Shown piece after piece: positions 10,943 to 23,215 of a stretch of DNA of 64,000 bases. Source of the stretch: Symsagittifera roscoffensis (taxonomy: Eukaryota; Xenacoelomorpha; Acoela; Convolutidae); the NCBI RefSeq assembly GCF_963678635.1, contig NC_087063.1:10884386-10948385 (forward strand), written 5' to 3'. The position numbers and the translations under genes are program-made. The notes under the pieces were generated by a model. It searched no databases. It was not told the DNA's origin and was given only the letters and a program-made list of their open reading frames with translations. Position 1 is the first letter of the stretch. Each line of letters begins with the position of its first letter.

Positions 10943-13900
10943 TGACTTTTCGGCGCTGTATAAAATAGCATATAGATACAATAGCATAAGCTTTTGTTAG
11001 CTGTATTTAATCGTTATCGCGTGCTTCTTGTAACTAAATCAGAATTTCTGGAATAACAATACGTATCGTGGTTCTGAAAAAAAAACTGGATGAACGCTTC
11101 AGCATAGCCAATGTGTGGCATATGCATGAATGTTTATTCATTTTCACTATTTGTTCAAACAAAAAACTGAAAAAAAAACAGTCAATTCTTTCGTTGATCT
11201 CGTTAATCTCATTTACAACCACATTTCTGACATAAAACAGTGAAATTGATAGCCGGAATATTGTAAATAATTTTAAAATCAAGAAATTTAGTTAATATGT
11301 AATTGAATTTTTTTTTCGAAATTTTCAATTTTTATACTACCTAATCTTTATGCTAGAGATACGGCCCCAAACTTTCAGCATCAAAGTATAAAAAAGCAGT
11401 TCAGAAAGACACGGTTCATAGTTTCGTAGTCGTTAATTGACATATTGACATGATGAAAAACATTTCTTAGTTACATTAGTTTAATTAACAAACTCCCCCC
11501 CCCCCCCACCTACGGTATCTACTAGAGAATTCCCACCCCAATAGATAAAAACAGTAAGTTAGCAGTATAGCTTTGTATTGAGACTTTTAATTTTGCTGCA
11601 TTCCGAATGGTCGAGAGTTCGACTAACTTATTCTACGTATCAGTCCCCCGTTTTTGAGAGGGGAGTTGTTAAGTAGATCCGAAACATTCAATTTTTCGAC
11701 CTGATACGAGCAGTTTTGTTTTCATACAGGAAACTGTAACTGAGAAAAATTTGAATACAATTTTGAATAAGAGAGTTTTAGCTAGGCAGATACCTGTGCA
11801 ATCAAAGGGTAATCAAAAAACTTTGTAAAAATTAGAATTAGAAAACTTTTCAACTTTGTTCTAAAATACTACCCATATTTTGTAACTAAGATTCAGAGCT
11901 GCACACAATATAAATTAGAAATCTTCAACCATGAGTTTTTGGACAATTTTATTCTAGGAAATTATCAATTGTTTAAACTCATTTTTGACTAGAACTAGTA
12001 TTTAAAAAAAAAGATTTGCTGTCAAGGGTAAGTATACTGCTGACATTTTCCCCTTTTTCGCTTCAAAAAATTTTTTTTCCTCTTTAAATCATTAATTTTT
12101 TTTTATTTCTTGATTAACTATCAATATTTAAAAAATAACAAAAGTCATAGCAGGATCAGATTTGCCTGAAAACGGGCTGCATAGTTCCACGGCGTTCTCG
12201 CAATGAGATTTCGTTTGGTTGTAAACGTAGTAACTTTTACAAAGAATGGAATCTAATTTGCAAACAATTTATTATTATATTATTATTTAAGAAGAAGCAT
12301 TAAAAATGCTACAATTTTTAAAGTAAAAAGAATACATGAATTTGCGTCATATATTTGAACTTCTAGCAATCTACATGACGCAAATTTAGGTTTTATCTCT
12401 ATTTTGGAGGTTTTAAGCGGATATCATAGCATTCAATTGACAGTTTGACAGAATAGTTCTTTATTAAAAACTTCCTTTGTCAGCCTCGTGTAGTTTATGT
12501 TTTTGAATAAAATATTCATTTCAACATACAATTCTGAGCAATTAGATTGCCGACTGTCAATTCTTTTGTCAGAAACCCTCTCCTACCAATAATTGGAACA
12601 TTTCCATTCAATTTCCTTCACGTAATTGCATTTAAACTACCTTCCTACTCTAACGACGCATCGAACTCCTGAAGACATGCGCTTGGAATTTAATAGGAAT
12701 TTTCATGCAAATTAAGCAAAAAATTTTTGATTGGCTTTGAAGATTAAATCTTGTCTCATATCTAGCTCCATCTATTTTTTGCAACTATTTTTTAAACGAA
12801 CAGTTTGTGACTTTTTTTTTCGAAATTGAAGTAAAGGGAGATGTTGGTGAGTTGTAAAAAAAGGAGCCAAAAAGAGAGCTAAACTATTTACTTTCTTACT
12901 TCTGAAAAAACCAAAAGAGCAGAAAAATAAAATCATGTTTTGGCTGAAAACATTACAGTCACGGGACAAAGTAGTTGCAACTTTTTAATTTCAACGAGCA
13001 AATGAATTAGTTTTGCTTGCCATTTTCTTTCGTTTTTTCTGGAACTGTTTACAATATAGAGTTGAAATTGTGCCATATGCTAGATTAGGTTATTTAATTG
13101 GACTTAGCCGGGCCTAAATTTGAACAATTTTAATTCGAAGGCGTAAATTAGCCAGCATTGTGCAACTAGTTTTAAAAGTAATCTTGCTGTGGACACATTC
13201 TCGCAAACAATGTAAGAAAATTGAAATCCCGGGCTCAAATTAGTTCTTTGGGAAACCGATGAGCTTTACTTACTGTTTATGTTGCTGAAAAAGGCAGATA
13301 ACAGAAATGAAAGAGTAACTGCGACCGGCGTCAAAAACCGAAAAAAAATGACAAGTAATTTCGCACTGATGATCGAAACAAGTCAATACAAAAACTGTTC
13401 CAGTAGATATTTTGGAAAAAAAATTGTTTCAATCTATTCACAAGATTCTCATTAGCAATTAAGGTGTGTAAAATCTGTCTATTTTTTTTGGTATAGGCTC
13501 CCAAATAAATTTACTGGATGTGTCATCGATATAAAAATGACCGTCTTTTGACGCCCGACTTATTACTTCCATATAGCTTCATAGAGCGTTGGGATGAATT
13601 AGCAAAACGTAAGCCAGATATCTTATATAGTTGCAGAAAAAAGGATAAAAATGTGGAGACAAATTTTGTTCATTTGCTGATTAAAGTCAGAAAACTCTTT
13701 GTACCGTGAATGTACAAGAAATCGAAATAAATTTTTGTCATCGCTCACTTTAAACGACATTTATCCAATCTACTTGCCACAGATAAACTTAACTGAAACA
13801 ACAAGGCAAGTTGCTGGTTGCTGCGCTGGAGGAACATAATCTTCATACAGCAGTTATACAGTCGTTTTTTATTTCACGAATTGTTTTTTTTTTACAAATT

Positions 13901-14766
13901 TCTTTAAAACTATCATGCAGCTGATAAAAAAAATGTCTTACTAACCAAACTCTTGAAGTTTTCAAACCAAATCTGATTATGAACGTGAACCCAGCGTCAA
14001 AAAGGAAAATGTTTGCTCCAGTTTTTGAAGAAAGTGACGGAACATTTGTGGTTGGTGTGTTTTTTTTCTTCGTGACAATTGTACTAATGAGTTTAACTGG
14101 TCAGTTTGACAATTTTTTTTGTTTGAAATCAATTAATGCCCTGAGCTCAAAATTGAAAAATTATTTCAACTGCGACTGTTTTTTAATTTTATGGAGGTTT
14201 TAAATTCACCCATTTGTTTATACTAACGCACAATAAAACTTCGCAAAAGTAGAACGTGAGGGCGGCAAATAAAGTCAATCCAGTTGAAGTCAAAGCCAGC
14301 AACCAATAGCTTGCCAAACGGAAATTGTTTCAGCTTGTACTTTTAATGACGATTGGGGGAAACACAATGACGAGAAAAAAAAAGAAAAAAATTCGTTTCA
14401 TATTTTTTTTCATTAATTTCATTATTTTTTAAATCAGAATTTTTTCATTGACTCACAGGGAAGGCAGACGGAAAGTTTAATCAAGGAAGGTACAATCAAT
14501 CTGTGTTGAAAAAATATATTTCTGGAAAAAGCATCAATTTTCTTTTTTTTTGGGGACAAGGAGGTGTCATTGTTCCAAGTTTTAAAGAAAATGACAGAAT
14601 ATTTATGCTTGGGGTGCTTCTTTTTTTCTCTAATTAAACATCGCTTTTAAAAGTTGCGGAAGAGATCTTTTACCTTTGATCATTTGTTGCAACACTCTAA
14701 CGGTTCTACTTTGACAAATATATTACAAACGGGGATAAATCACGGGTTTTTTTTTCCTCTTGTTAA

Positions 14767-14816
14767 AACACAAGACTGTTCGTATCAGGGCAAAACCCTG
14801 AATTTTCCGACAAGCA
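14767..14816 (-). mobile_element. Terminal fragment of Helentron-like family
   Basis: ACAAGACTGTTCGTAT, then CAGGGCAAAACCCTGAA and TTTTCCGAC. Only the hairpin end is present. Confidence 0.55.
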
Positions 14817-14987
14817 ATTTAGATATTCAGGGAGAAAAATAATCTTTCGAAATTTGGTTTGTATAAAAACCCGAGAATATACGTTACTCACTTTCTTCTG
14901 AATAAGTCTGAACAATCAGCAGCAAACTATGTCATTCCGAATTGAGCTAAAGCAAGCAATTTGCTCTTCTTATTGCTTTATTATTAT

Positions 14988-15094
<107 letters not shown>

Positions 15095-15130
15095 AGACTT
15101 TAATTATTGCTATTAGGCAACACAGATAAG

Positions 15131-15960
15131 TTAGTTAAAGTAACTTTTACAGTGATGATTATATTTGTTAACAAAAAAGCATTGTAGCATCATGTAAAGA
15201 CGGGTTTTGAATACTGAAGGTTTCAGACAAAGCGTTAGGTCAGTGTTCCGGTGTAGTTTGTTAGCATATGCAGTAGTTCTCCTCAGAACCGAGGTGCCTG
15301 TTGGTTTCTTTGCTGTTTTTTCTGAGACAAAATCATGTTTAACAAGATGGCGAAGAAGGCAACGAAATTGCTGTCGCACAGTTATCTTCTCCCAGATAGA
15401 GAAATCTAAATAGCCACTTAGTATCTTGTTAAACGGACACAAATCTTCAAATTCTAGCATAATTCAGATAGGTAGCATATTCAATTTTCTTAAACAATCT
15501 TCATAGGAGCTTCCAGGCGTGATCCACTTTAAGATGCGGCTTTGAAATATTTCTAATTTTTGTTATTCACACTGGTTAGGGTGCCAGATTTCAGAACCAT
15601 ATAACAGAGACGATAAAAGAAAAGGTTTAGTCAGGTTGACCTTCGTAGATTTTGGTAGATGAAAATGAAGGGATCGTTTTAGCTTGACAAAATTACCATA
15701 GCAAATATTCAGTCTCTTTTCAATGTGAGATTTCCATTTAAGTTCATGAGATATGTTAAATCCAAGATCAATGACAGATTTGGAAGGGTTTACGGAATAT
15801 CTCCAAAAAACAAGACAGAATCAGTTTGTCTACCAAAAATAATAAACTGGATTTTGTCCAAGTTGTATGTCAATTGATTGTCAATTGCCCACTGAATACA
15901 TTAGTTCAAATCGTTCTGTAAGTCATCCAAAACGGGAGAACGGGATTTACTGTTATCGGG
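15131..15960 (-). pseudogene. 5'-truncated non-LTR retrotransposon reverse transcriptase (C-terminal part)
   Basis: On the - strand the translation shows late reverse-transcriptase features of LINE elements in order: LQNDL, then a stop, then IQWAIDNQLTYNLDKIQFIIFG (split here only by reading, motif D region). A frameshift near 15782 follows, then NISHELKWKSHIEKR, LLYGSEIWHP, LEIFQSRILKWI and YEDCLRKLNMLPI. Stop codons fall after QNDLN, after FGDIP, after NQCE and after NMLPI. The catalytic FADD motif is not present, so the copy is 5'-truncated, as is typical of target-primed reverse transcription. The ORF end near 15131 is followed by an (ACT)n tail. It is a dead copy; the clade was not determined. 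Confidence 0.82.
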
Positions 15961-16865
15961 ACAAGTCGACTCAGTTAAGAGACGCAAACACCCTTTCACT
16001 TTGAAATGAATGAGTCTAATTTTTAAAAATATGATTGAGTCTACTTGTCCCTGTTTTTAATTTTGTTTGAAATAAAGTTACCAAAAGAAATTTTTCTAGA
16101 ACAACTTCCACATTTCGTATAGTTTTATTTTCATACCACTCGAAGCATATCAAAGCATTTTATTTTTTCGGAACCATTTGATACCATATCGAAACATTTT
16201 ATAAAGGATTATTTTCATACCATTCGAACCATATCGAAACATATCTCCAACGATCAAGCTCATATTTGAAGAGAATATTCTTGCTATTGCTTTCCGTGAA
16301 ATAATGGGGGTATAAATATAGCGTAGAAATTGCAGCGAATTAATCCAGCTCCGATTTTATTCCAAATTGATCCAAATTTTTGTTAATATTTTCAATTTAT
16401 ATCGTTATCTACTTTACATAGAATTTGGGGGAAAAATTTAAAAAAGAGAGAACAATGTTTTCATTTTCTACCACTGTTTTTCTTACAACAATATCGAGCT
16501 TTCAAACTTAGACTAACTTCAAACAGGACAGACAGATCATTCAGGGCGACGCCTTGTTAATTTCAGCCATGTTAAGTTATATGCCCATATAAGTAAGACT
16601 TGATCCTGTGACTTGTGATGCAAATTGGATTAATTTATGAGCCCCAGTGGCTTAGACGCGACTGTGACTGACCTCACTAAATTATTTAATGGCAATCTAT
16701 GACAAAAACAGCCGCAAGTAAACACGGCAGATTTAAATGATCATGTCAAAACATCAAACAAGGATCATTTTTCCGAATGGTGCATAAAACAATTTTTTTG
16801 TTAATACGAAAGGAAAAAACTCGCTAATCATAAAAGAAAATATTAATTCCAAACATGGGTTTTAT

Positions 16866-17412
16866 GATTGGGGTTTGGCGCCAGTGTTTACTGAATTGAC
16901 CGTTTTTCCAAAAATTCAGCTGCGGCTCAAAAAATTAAGTCAAGATAAGGTTTTAAAATGATTTGAGAGAGCTCAAAAAATCAGTTTGGTCGACTAATAA
17001 GTGTTGAAATTTTTGGGATAAAACATTGGTTCAGAGTTTTGGATAAAAATTGCACCATACAAGGACGGATCTAGGATTTTCTCGAGGGGGAGGGCGGACT
17101 TTCAAAATGCTTTCGTAAACTTTGTCAACTTTTTTTTTAGTTCGAACACATTGACTTTCTGAGCGCTTCTAGACCACTACTATAAAAGCCCTATTTAGAC
17201 ACAAGTTTTGCACACAGGACAAAAAAGGCGTTTTCGGCAATTTTTGGAACAAAAATTGGCCAAAAGCTTGGGTTTTTTGGCGCGCGCTCCCCTTCAAATC
17301 TAAAATATACTGGCGCCAAAGGCGCCTTTAAAAAAATTTAGGGTTGGTTAGCCGGAATTTTTTAAATAAACTCATTCAAAAAAGGAGACCCTTTCGTTGG
17401 TGCAGAGGCGTC
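16866..17412. mobile_element. Two hAT-like MITE copies in inverted arrangement
   Basis: A reverse partial copy (about 16866-17040: GCTGCGGC, GAGAGCTC, GGTCGAC) is followed by a forward copy (about 17062-17412: GGACGGATCTAGGATTTTCTCGAG through TTGGCGCGCGCTCCCC, GGCGCCAAAGGCGCC and GGGTTGG). Both are decayed. Confidence 0.6.
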
Positions 17413-17689
17413 CAAATTTATCCAAACTGATCCAGTTATAATTTAAATTAGGACAAAACACTTTTATTTGTTTGTCGGAGTAATAACTAAGTTTCCATGA
17501 TTATTCCTACTTTCAGAGAAAGTGAGGAAAATAAATGCTCGGGGTGGGTTTTTAATAGAAGCCGGTACCGCGGGTGATCGAGTATGCATGGGGCCAGCCG
17601 AGTGCGCACACTGCCATAGTCACCTGCCATGAGTACGTCCAAAACTGCTTGTTTTTCTTAGCCCGCACTACAAAATCTTTCCAAAATGA

Positions 17690-18750
17690 AATGAGGCAGC
17701 TATTTGGTTTTATTAATCTATAAACGATTCATATTTTAACACTTTGATATTATTAGCCTAAAACTTGTAGTTTGTCAATATTTCATATACCAAAAACTAG
17801 TCAAGAGCAACTAATGGACAGTCGGAACACCCAGGGTTTTGCCCTGATACAAGCAATCTTGTTTGAAAACAATCAGTTTACATTGACTTATGAATCTCGT
17901 TAAGTCATTTGTAAATCAAAAAAAGTATTGTAAACACTTTTTTGAGGACCTCATAAAGTGACGCCAGTTTCGAAATGTTTGCTTGCAAAAATTGCATATT
18001 TTAAAAAAAAAGACTATAATACTTTTGGAATATTTGCAGTAAATTCATATATTTCCCATTTGCTTAAACATATTTAAAAAGTCTCTGACACGATTCAAAT
18101 TTAAGACGACTCAAATTGCAACATTTAATTTTTGACCTTATCAGCATAAACTTCATTTTTTTGCCAAAAAGTATTTCATCAAAAAATCTCTCAGAAAAAT
18201 TAAAGGGCAGCCGGTACATTCAGGGCTTTGCCCTGGTACAAAAAGTCTTATTTAGCTTCATTGATTTAGTGTAAGATGGACAGATCTGCATTAATGGTTT
18301 CTGCTTGAATTAAAACTCTCTATTTTAACACACTAATGAGTTTTTATTCCGACTTTCGAAGCAAAATGAGTTTTGTGTATGTCAGGGCTGGTTTGTTTAT
18401 TGAGACAATTTTAAGCAAAATTGATTGCGTATGGGCTTTGATTCAGATATCTTGTGATTGTCAAGCGACTATGCTTACACTTGACTAAAACGTGGATTTG
18501 CTGCTGGAATAATGTTTTGATTGTTTGTGTCAGTACGCGAATTTTCATGCGTTGGAAATATCAAAATCGTTCCGAATTGAATTTAGGCAAGCTAATTGTC
18601 TTATTAGTTTATAAACTACTCATATTTGAACACTTTGATTCTGTTAGCCTAAATTTTGTAGTTTGTCATTATTTCATATACCAAAAACGATTTGAGACCA
18701 ATCAATGGGCAGTTGTAACATGCCCTGATACGAGCACTCTTGTCTGAAGT
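17690..18750 (+). mobile_element. Cluster of Helentron-like ends, third subfamily
   Basis: Three hairpin ends point the same way: 17816-17873 (GGACAGTCGGAACACC, CAGGGTTTTGCCCTG), 18200-18252 (GGGCAGCCGGTACATTC, CAGGGCTTTGCCCTG) and 18705-18745 (GGGCAGTTGTAACATGCCCTG, hairpin partly deleted). The first and third also share about 130 bases upstream, including ATATTTCATATACCAAAAAC. Confidence 0.6.
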
Positions 18751-19589
18751 TAATTAGCTTACATTGATCTATAAAATCATTTTCTAAACCGAGGTTAAAA
18801 TATTGTAAAAAGTTTTTTTGGGGAACTTTAATCAGCATCAAATTCTTTTATATTCAATGAGTTTCAATTTTACTTTCAAGGTACTGCATTTACTCTTTTA
18901 ACCATATTATTTTTCGCTAACATATAAAAAAAACTCATGTAGCAAATTTTTTTTTTTAAATTGCAAAAAAAATTCTGAAATGATTTTATAAATTAAAATC
19001 CACCAAATTAGATATTACGCTGCAAAAATGGGAAAGTTTACCAAAGCATTTTATAATCGCACCGTTAGATTTGGCCTTTCTCTAACTTCTGGGCAAATTA
19101 GTATGAAAAAGGAAAAACTCAGACCGGTTAACTTCGAAAGTCAGACTAACTTTGCGAATGAAGTGTATATTTAATGAATCTGAATCATGAGCATTTTGGC
19201 TTTTAATTGATACCAGACTTGAACAAATTAAAATCGGGTGTAAAAAAGACAAGATAATTCATAGTTCCTTCCCACCCCCTTGGGGGGATAGGGGTTGATC
19301 GGAACAAAAAAGGTTGTTTCTGATATCCTGTGAAGGGAAAAGATGTTAGCTATACGTTGTTGGAATAGATGGGTATTAGTTGGTTATCTACGCGCTCCTA
19401 TGAATAAGCAGCGTGACCTCGTTTTTCCCCCAAACAGGAAATCGTCTGAGTCTTGTAGTTTCCTTCGTTTCCTACTTTCCATCTATGAAGTGAGGCTAGA
19501 GGTGTGACGGGTGTCTCAAAGGTTAAAACTGAATACGTGCTCTTTCAATCTATTCTTTTTTTCATTGTTTTTTTTGTTCCCATTCATAA

Positions 19590-19735
19590 TAATCTGCAGA
19601 TTATCTGTAGCTTATGGTCTATAGCTTATGCAGATGATCTATCGCTTATGATCTATAGCTTATGCATATGATCTATAGATTATGCATATGATCTATAGCT
19701 TATCTTTTGCAGATGATCGACAGCTTTTGGTTAGA
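19590..19735 (+). repeat. Minisatellite, unit about 23 bp
   Basis: Five to six degenerate copies of TGATCTATAGCTTATGCATA, some shortened. No function visible. Confidence 0.7.
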
Positions 19736-19804
19736 AAAAAAATGTAAGGCTTTTTTCCTATCCCCCCTTCTTATTTTTACTGAAATTGAACACGAGGAAG
19801 TTTA

Positions 19805-20002
19805 TTTAATGATTTTTCAAGTTTTAAACTGTTTTAAAGTGTCATCGTTAACATGTGAACAAATTTTTAAATGATTTTTCAACTGATGAGTTTTAAACTG
19901 TACTAAAGTGTCAGCGTTAACATGTGAACAAATTTTTAAATGATTTTTCAAGTTTTAAACCGTATTAAAAGGTGTCAGCGTTAACAGGTGAACAAATTTT
20001 TA
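19805..20002 (+). repeat. Three tandem copies of about 65-70 bp
   Basis: Each unit has ATGATTTTTCAA, AGTTTTAAAC, AAGTGTCAGCGTTAACA and GTGAACAAATTTTTA, with small insertions between copies. Confidence 0.8.
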
Positions 20003-20842
20003 CAACATTTCTTTCATTGCTTATTGCTCTGTGAACAATTTCAGAAGAGCTTTTTTTAAAAAACTTTACAAGGGGTGAGTGGGAAACTGGAAAAGAGCTA
20101 GATATACTTTATGTAAACTTCATAATGGACACAGTTGTTCTCATACCTTCTGATAATTATTAAAATGCTTTTTTGCTATAAACGAACCCATTGTGTCTAA
20201 ATATAGATCCATAATCAGGGATTTCTTAATAATTATCAAACTATTCATTTTATTTTAAAGAACTAAGTCTAAGAAATCGACATTAAACAAAAGGAACCTC
20301 TTTAATCAACCCTTCCTCTTTTTCGATAGGGGGAGAATCGTACTAAAGTTCACGTATGCTTAACCGATGAATTAGTTATTAACAGAGGAGGGAAAATTCG
20401 TTAATAATACCATGGGGGGAGGTCCGACAAAGTCTTTTTCTATGATGATGGGTTGTTTATCTACACCTTACGCAAAAAACACTGATGACGAGGGTTATAA
20501 AAATTAGCTGTAAAAAATGGTGCATATAGCATTTGCAGCTGCAATTTAAGGTCATCGCTTGAAAAGAGTGAGTTCATCAAACGAATTGAATGCAACAGAC
20601 ATGACTTGATTGATTATAAAAAAAAGAGGAAAGCTACATCAAATTGAAACCACAAGTAGATTGAGCACGTCAACAAATCGCTTCCTAAAATACGCTCAAC
20701 TCAGTCTCTATGTGGGACAAAAATTGCTGAAGTCACCACACCTTTGGCACAATCCCTCCTGATCCATGCAAGCCATCCTATTTTACGTCAAACAAAAAAG
20801 CATCTATGGGCCACATAGTTATTTTACGCTCTTTAGGAGATG

Positions 20843-21115
20843 CAGGGGCGGATTTAGGATTTTCTCGAGTGAGGGGGGAATTGATTTTAAACTTTTTTGT
20901 CGAATATCTTGAGGGCTTTTTTTGATAGATCGACCAAATTGATTTAGCGAGCGCTCCCAGAACACTAAATAGACCATATTTTGACAATTTTTTTTGCGCC
21001 GCAAACAATTTTTTTGAAAAAACAGGCCAAACAAGCCACGCTCCCCTCAAAATCAGTGTCCACTTTGAAAAAATTCTAGGGTTGGCCGGTTTATGGGTGG
21101 TGAAGGGTTGGCATC
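20843..21115 (+). mobile_element. hAT-like MITE, 3' decayed
   Basis: Starts CAGGGGCGGATTTAGGATTTTC. Internal landmarks are in order: GATCGACCAAATTGATTTAG, GAGCGCTCCCA, GCGCCGCA and ACGCTCCCCTCAAA. The right end is unclear, running into poly-C at about 21150, and the right target duplication could not be confirmed. Confidence 0.65.
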
Positions 21116-22389
21116 CTTGAAGAGAGAAAACTTACCCCCTCTCCCTCATCCCCCCCCCCCCCAAAAAAAACTTAAAAAATTCTGTCAAAATGCATAGAAA
21201 ATTAGAAACTAATTTTCGAGAAAATCTTAAAGTTGCTCGCCACTTAAAAGTTTAATTTGAATTAATAATTTAGTCATTTGTCTCTGAACGGTAAACTGGT
21301 TGTTATGAATTAGATTTTTGACCTGAATCACATCCAAAACTTCGCGTATTTCATTGGGAGTATCATTTTTCAGCTCAAATTTTGTATAGAATTGCCTAAA
21401 AAAGAAACAATTGTATATATTTTTCAGCACAGATTTCCGGAACAGTAAAAAAAGGTCAACTCTCTTTAAATAAAAAACCAAAGGATAGTAAAAATGACAA
21501 GGAAACAATTTATAAATAATTTTTCCATCAACTAATTTTATGAGAGGAAAGATGAAATCAATTTTGACAGCTAAATGCAATAATAGAAAAATAAAAATTT
21601 AATGGCTTTTTGAAAACTCAAAGCATGTGCATATATAATTTGAATGCTACAATTGTCATATGCTTGTTTTTTATTGAATACGCTTTATTCATTCAATAAA
21701 AACTACAGCCTTACGAAGGGAATTTTTTTCGGTTATTTTTTGAAACGAAATCTTGGTCTCCAAAAATTTTCTTATACACTAGAACTAACTTTCAACTTAA
21801 TATGGCAATTTAAATAACCAGGTGCAAATAAATAAATAGCTAGTATTGCATCAATGGCCAGGATGGGGGTAAAAAAAGCTGACAGTTTTGTTTGCTGGTT
21901 GTAATAAGCACTAATTCGCGTGTGTTTAAGACAAGAATGTCGTGAATATTCGCATTGCTTTTTTACCAGTCTGATGTTTTGATGGCAAAAAATTTCGAAA
22001 ATTTTTTCAAAGTGTAGTTTTTTGCCCTCAACACGCTATTTTATTGATATTTGATATATTATTAAAAATGATGTTTGCGTCTTTCATTATAAGCACAATT
22101 CTTGCAATTAATTCAATTAATTTTTGCCACATTAAGCAACAAGTCTTGTCGTATATTCTGAATATCAGATTAACTTAAAATAATCTAAAAAAACTTTTGA
22201 TTTTGAAAAACTTTTTAAAAAATGGTTTATAAAATTTTGGCCTGTCAAAATCAAATCTTAGGTCGGTGAACTATCGAGTATTCCCTAAGTCAAACTGTTG
22301 TGAATGAAAACAAATGATGTTTCATCTTACTCTTTCAAATCCATAGATAAAGTCTTAAAAGTATTAAAAGAGCAATTAATATGAGCTCA

Positions 22390-23215
22390 AAATTAATGTG
22401 CATACAATAAAGTGCCTAGCACCTCCACATGGGAACGTGGATTTCACCATTAATATCAACACTGTAACTTCTTCTTTCAGAAATTGGCCCGGTCAGAAAA
22501 ACCATCTAATCAAAAAGTTTCCTAAGGTGGCGGTTTTATTCTTGTTTATGTTGAGTTTACCTTCAAAAACTCTTTTTCAAATTTGCTTATATCATTGTCA
22601 CCCTGCTGTTCAAATTCAACTTAAATTGTTGAATGCAATGCGCAATCATTGGCAAGCATGACTTCTTTTACGGCGTACAGTCATTTAGTAAGTCTTTTAT
22701 GAATTGCAAAAGTCCAATGGACCGAGAAATAAACAGTGTGTTTAATCAAAGTTTTTTTCTTATTTTCCGAGAATAAATTGTTAAAAACAACATACTGCTT
22801 ACGTTTCTCAATGTGTTACCTAAAAAGTTTACAACTCTACCTCATATACTTGAAGTTGTGTTTTTTACAATTTCCAAGAAAAAATTTGTGATCAACTGTG
22901 TCAACGGTTTTGTACGGTCTATTATAAACGATCGAAGTCAAAACTTTCTTTTAAATTCTCCACAATTTAAACTCTGAGATCCAAGATAGTGTCAACTGTG
23001 TTTTTCGTATTTCGGAATCTAAATTGACTTGATGTTAAGACATTACCTTTTCCAGAAAGTTGTTTTTCACAATTTTTAATCTATTTTTTCAAAGTTTGTC
23101 CCATAGTTCCTAGAAGAGGTACAGGTCAGTAACTACTACAATCTGGCGTTGTGCTAACTTTATAAATTGGTTGATCTTCAACAGTTTTAAATACTGAAGG
23201 AGAAAAAAATCTTTT
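22390..23215 (-). pseudogene. Decayed non-LTR retrotransposon reverse transcriptase
   Basis: Reading the - strand from 23215 downward gives a recognisable LINE reverse-transcriptase series across shifting frames: PDCSSY-PVPLLGT (usual DCSNYRPISLL), QFRFRNTKNT (usual QFGFR), VDTVDHKFFL (usual AFDTVDH, motif A), EKRKQYVVFNN (usual NRKQYV), VMLANDCALHST (usual FADDTTL, motif C, both catalytic aspartates compromised except one) and LNINKNKTATLG (usual N-x-x-K-T). Many stops and shifts are present, so it is long dead. It may extend above 23215, but I could not follow it. Confidence 0.75.

Noticed and set aside
21227-21580. 117-codon minus-strand ORF
   Set aside because: A/T-rich, Phe/Leu/Lys-rich composition with no motif; it may be chance or an old transposon relic, not supportable as a gene.
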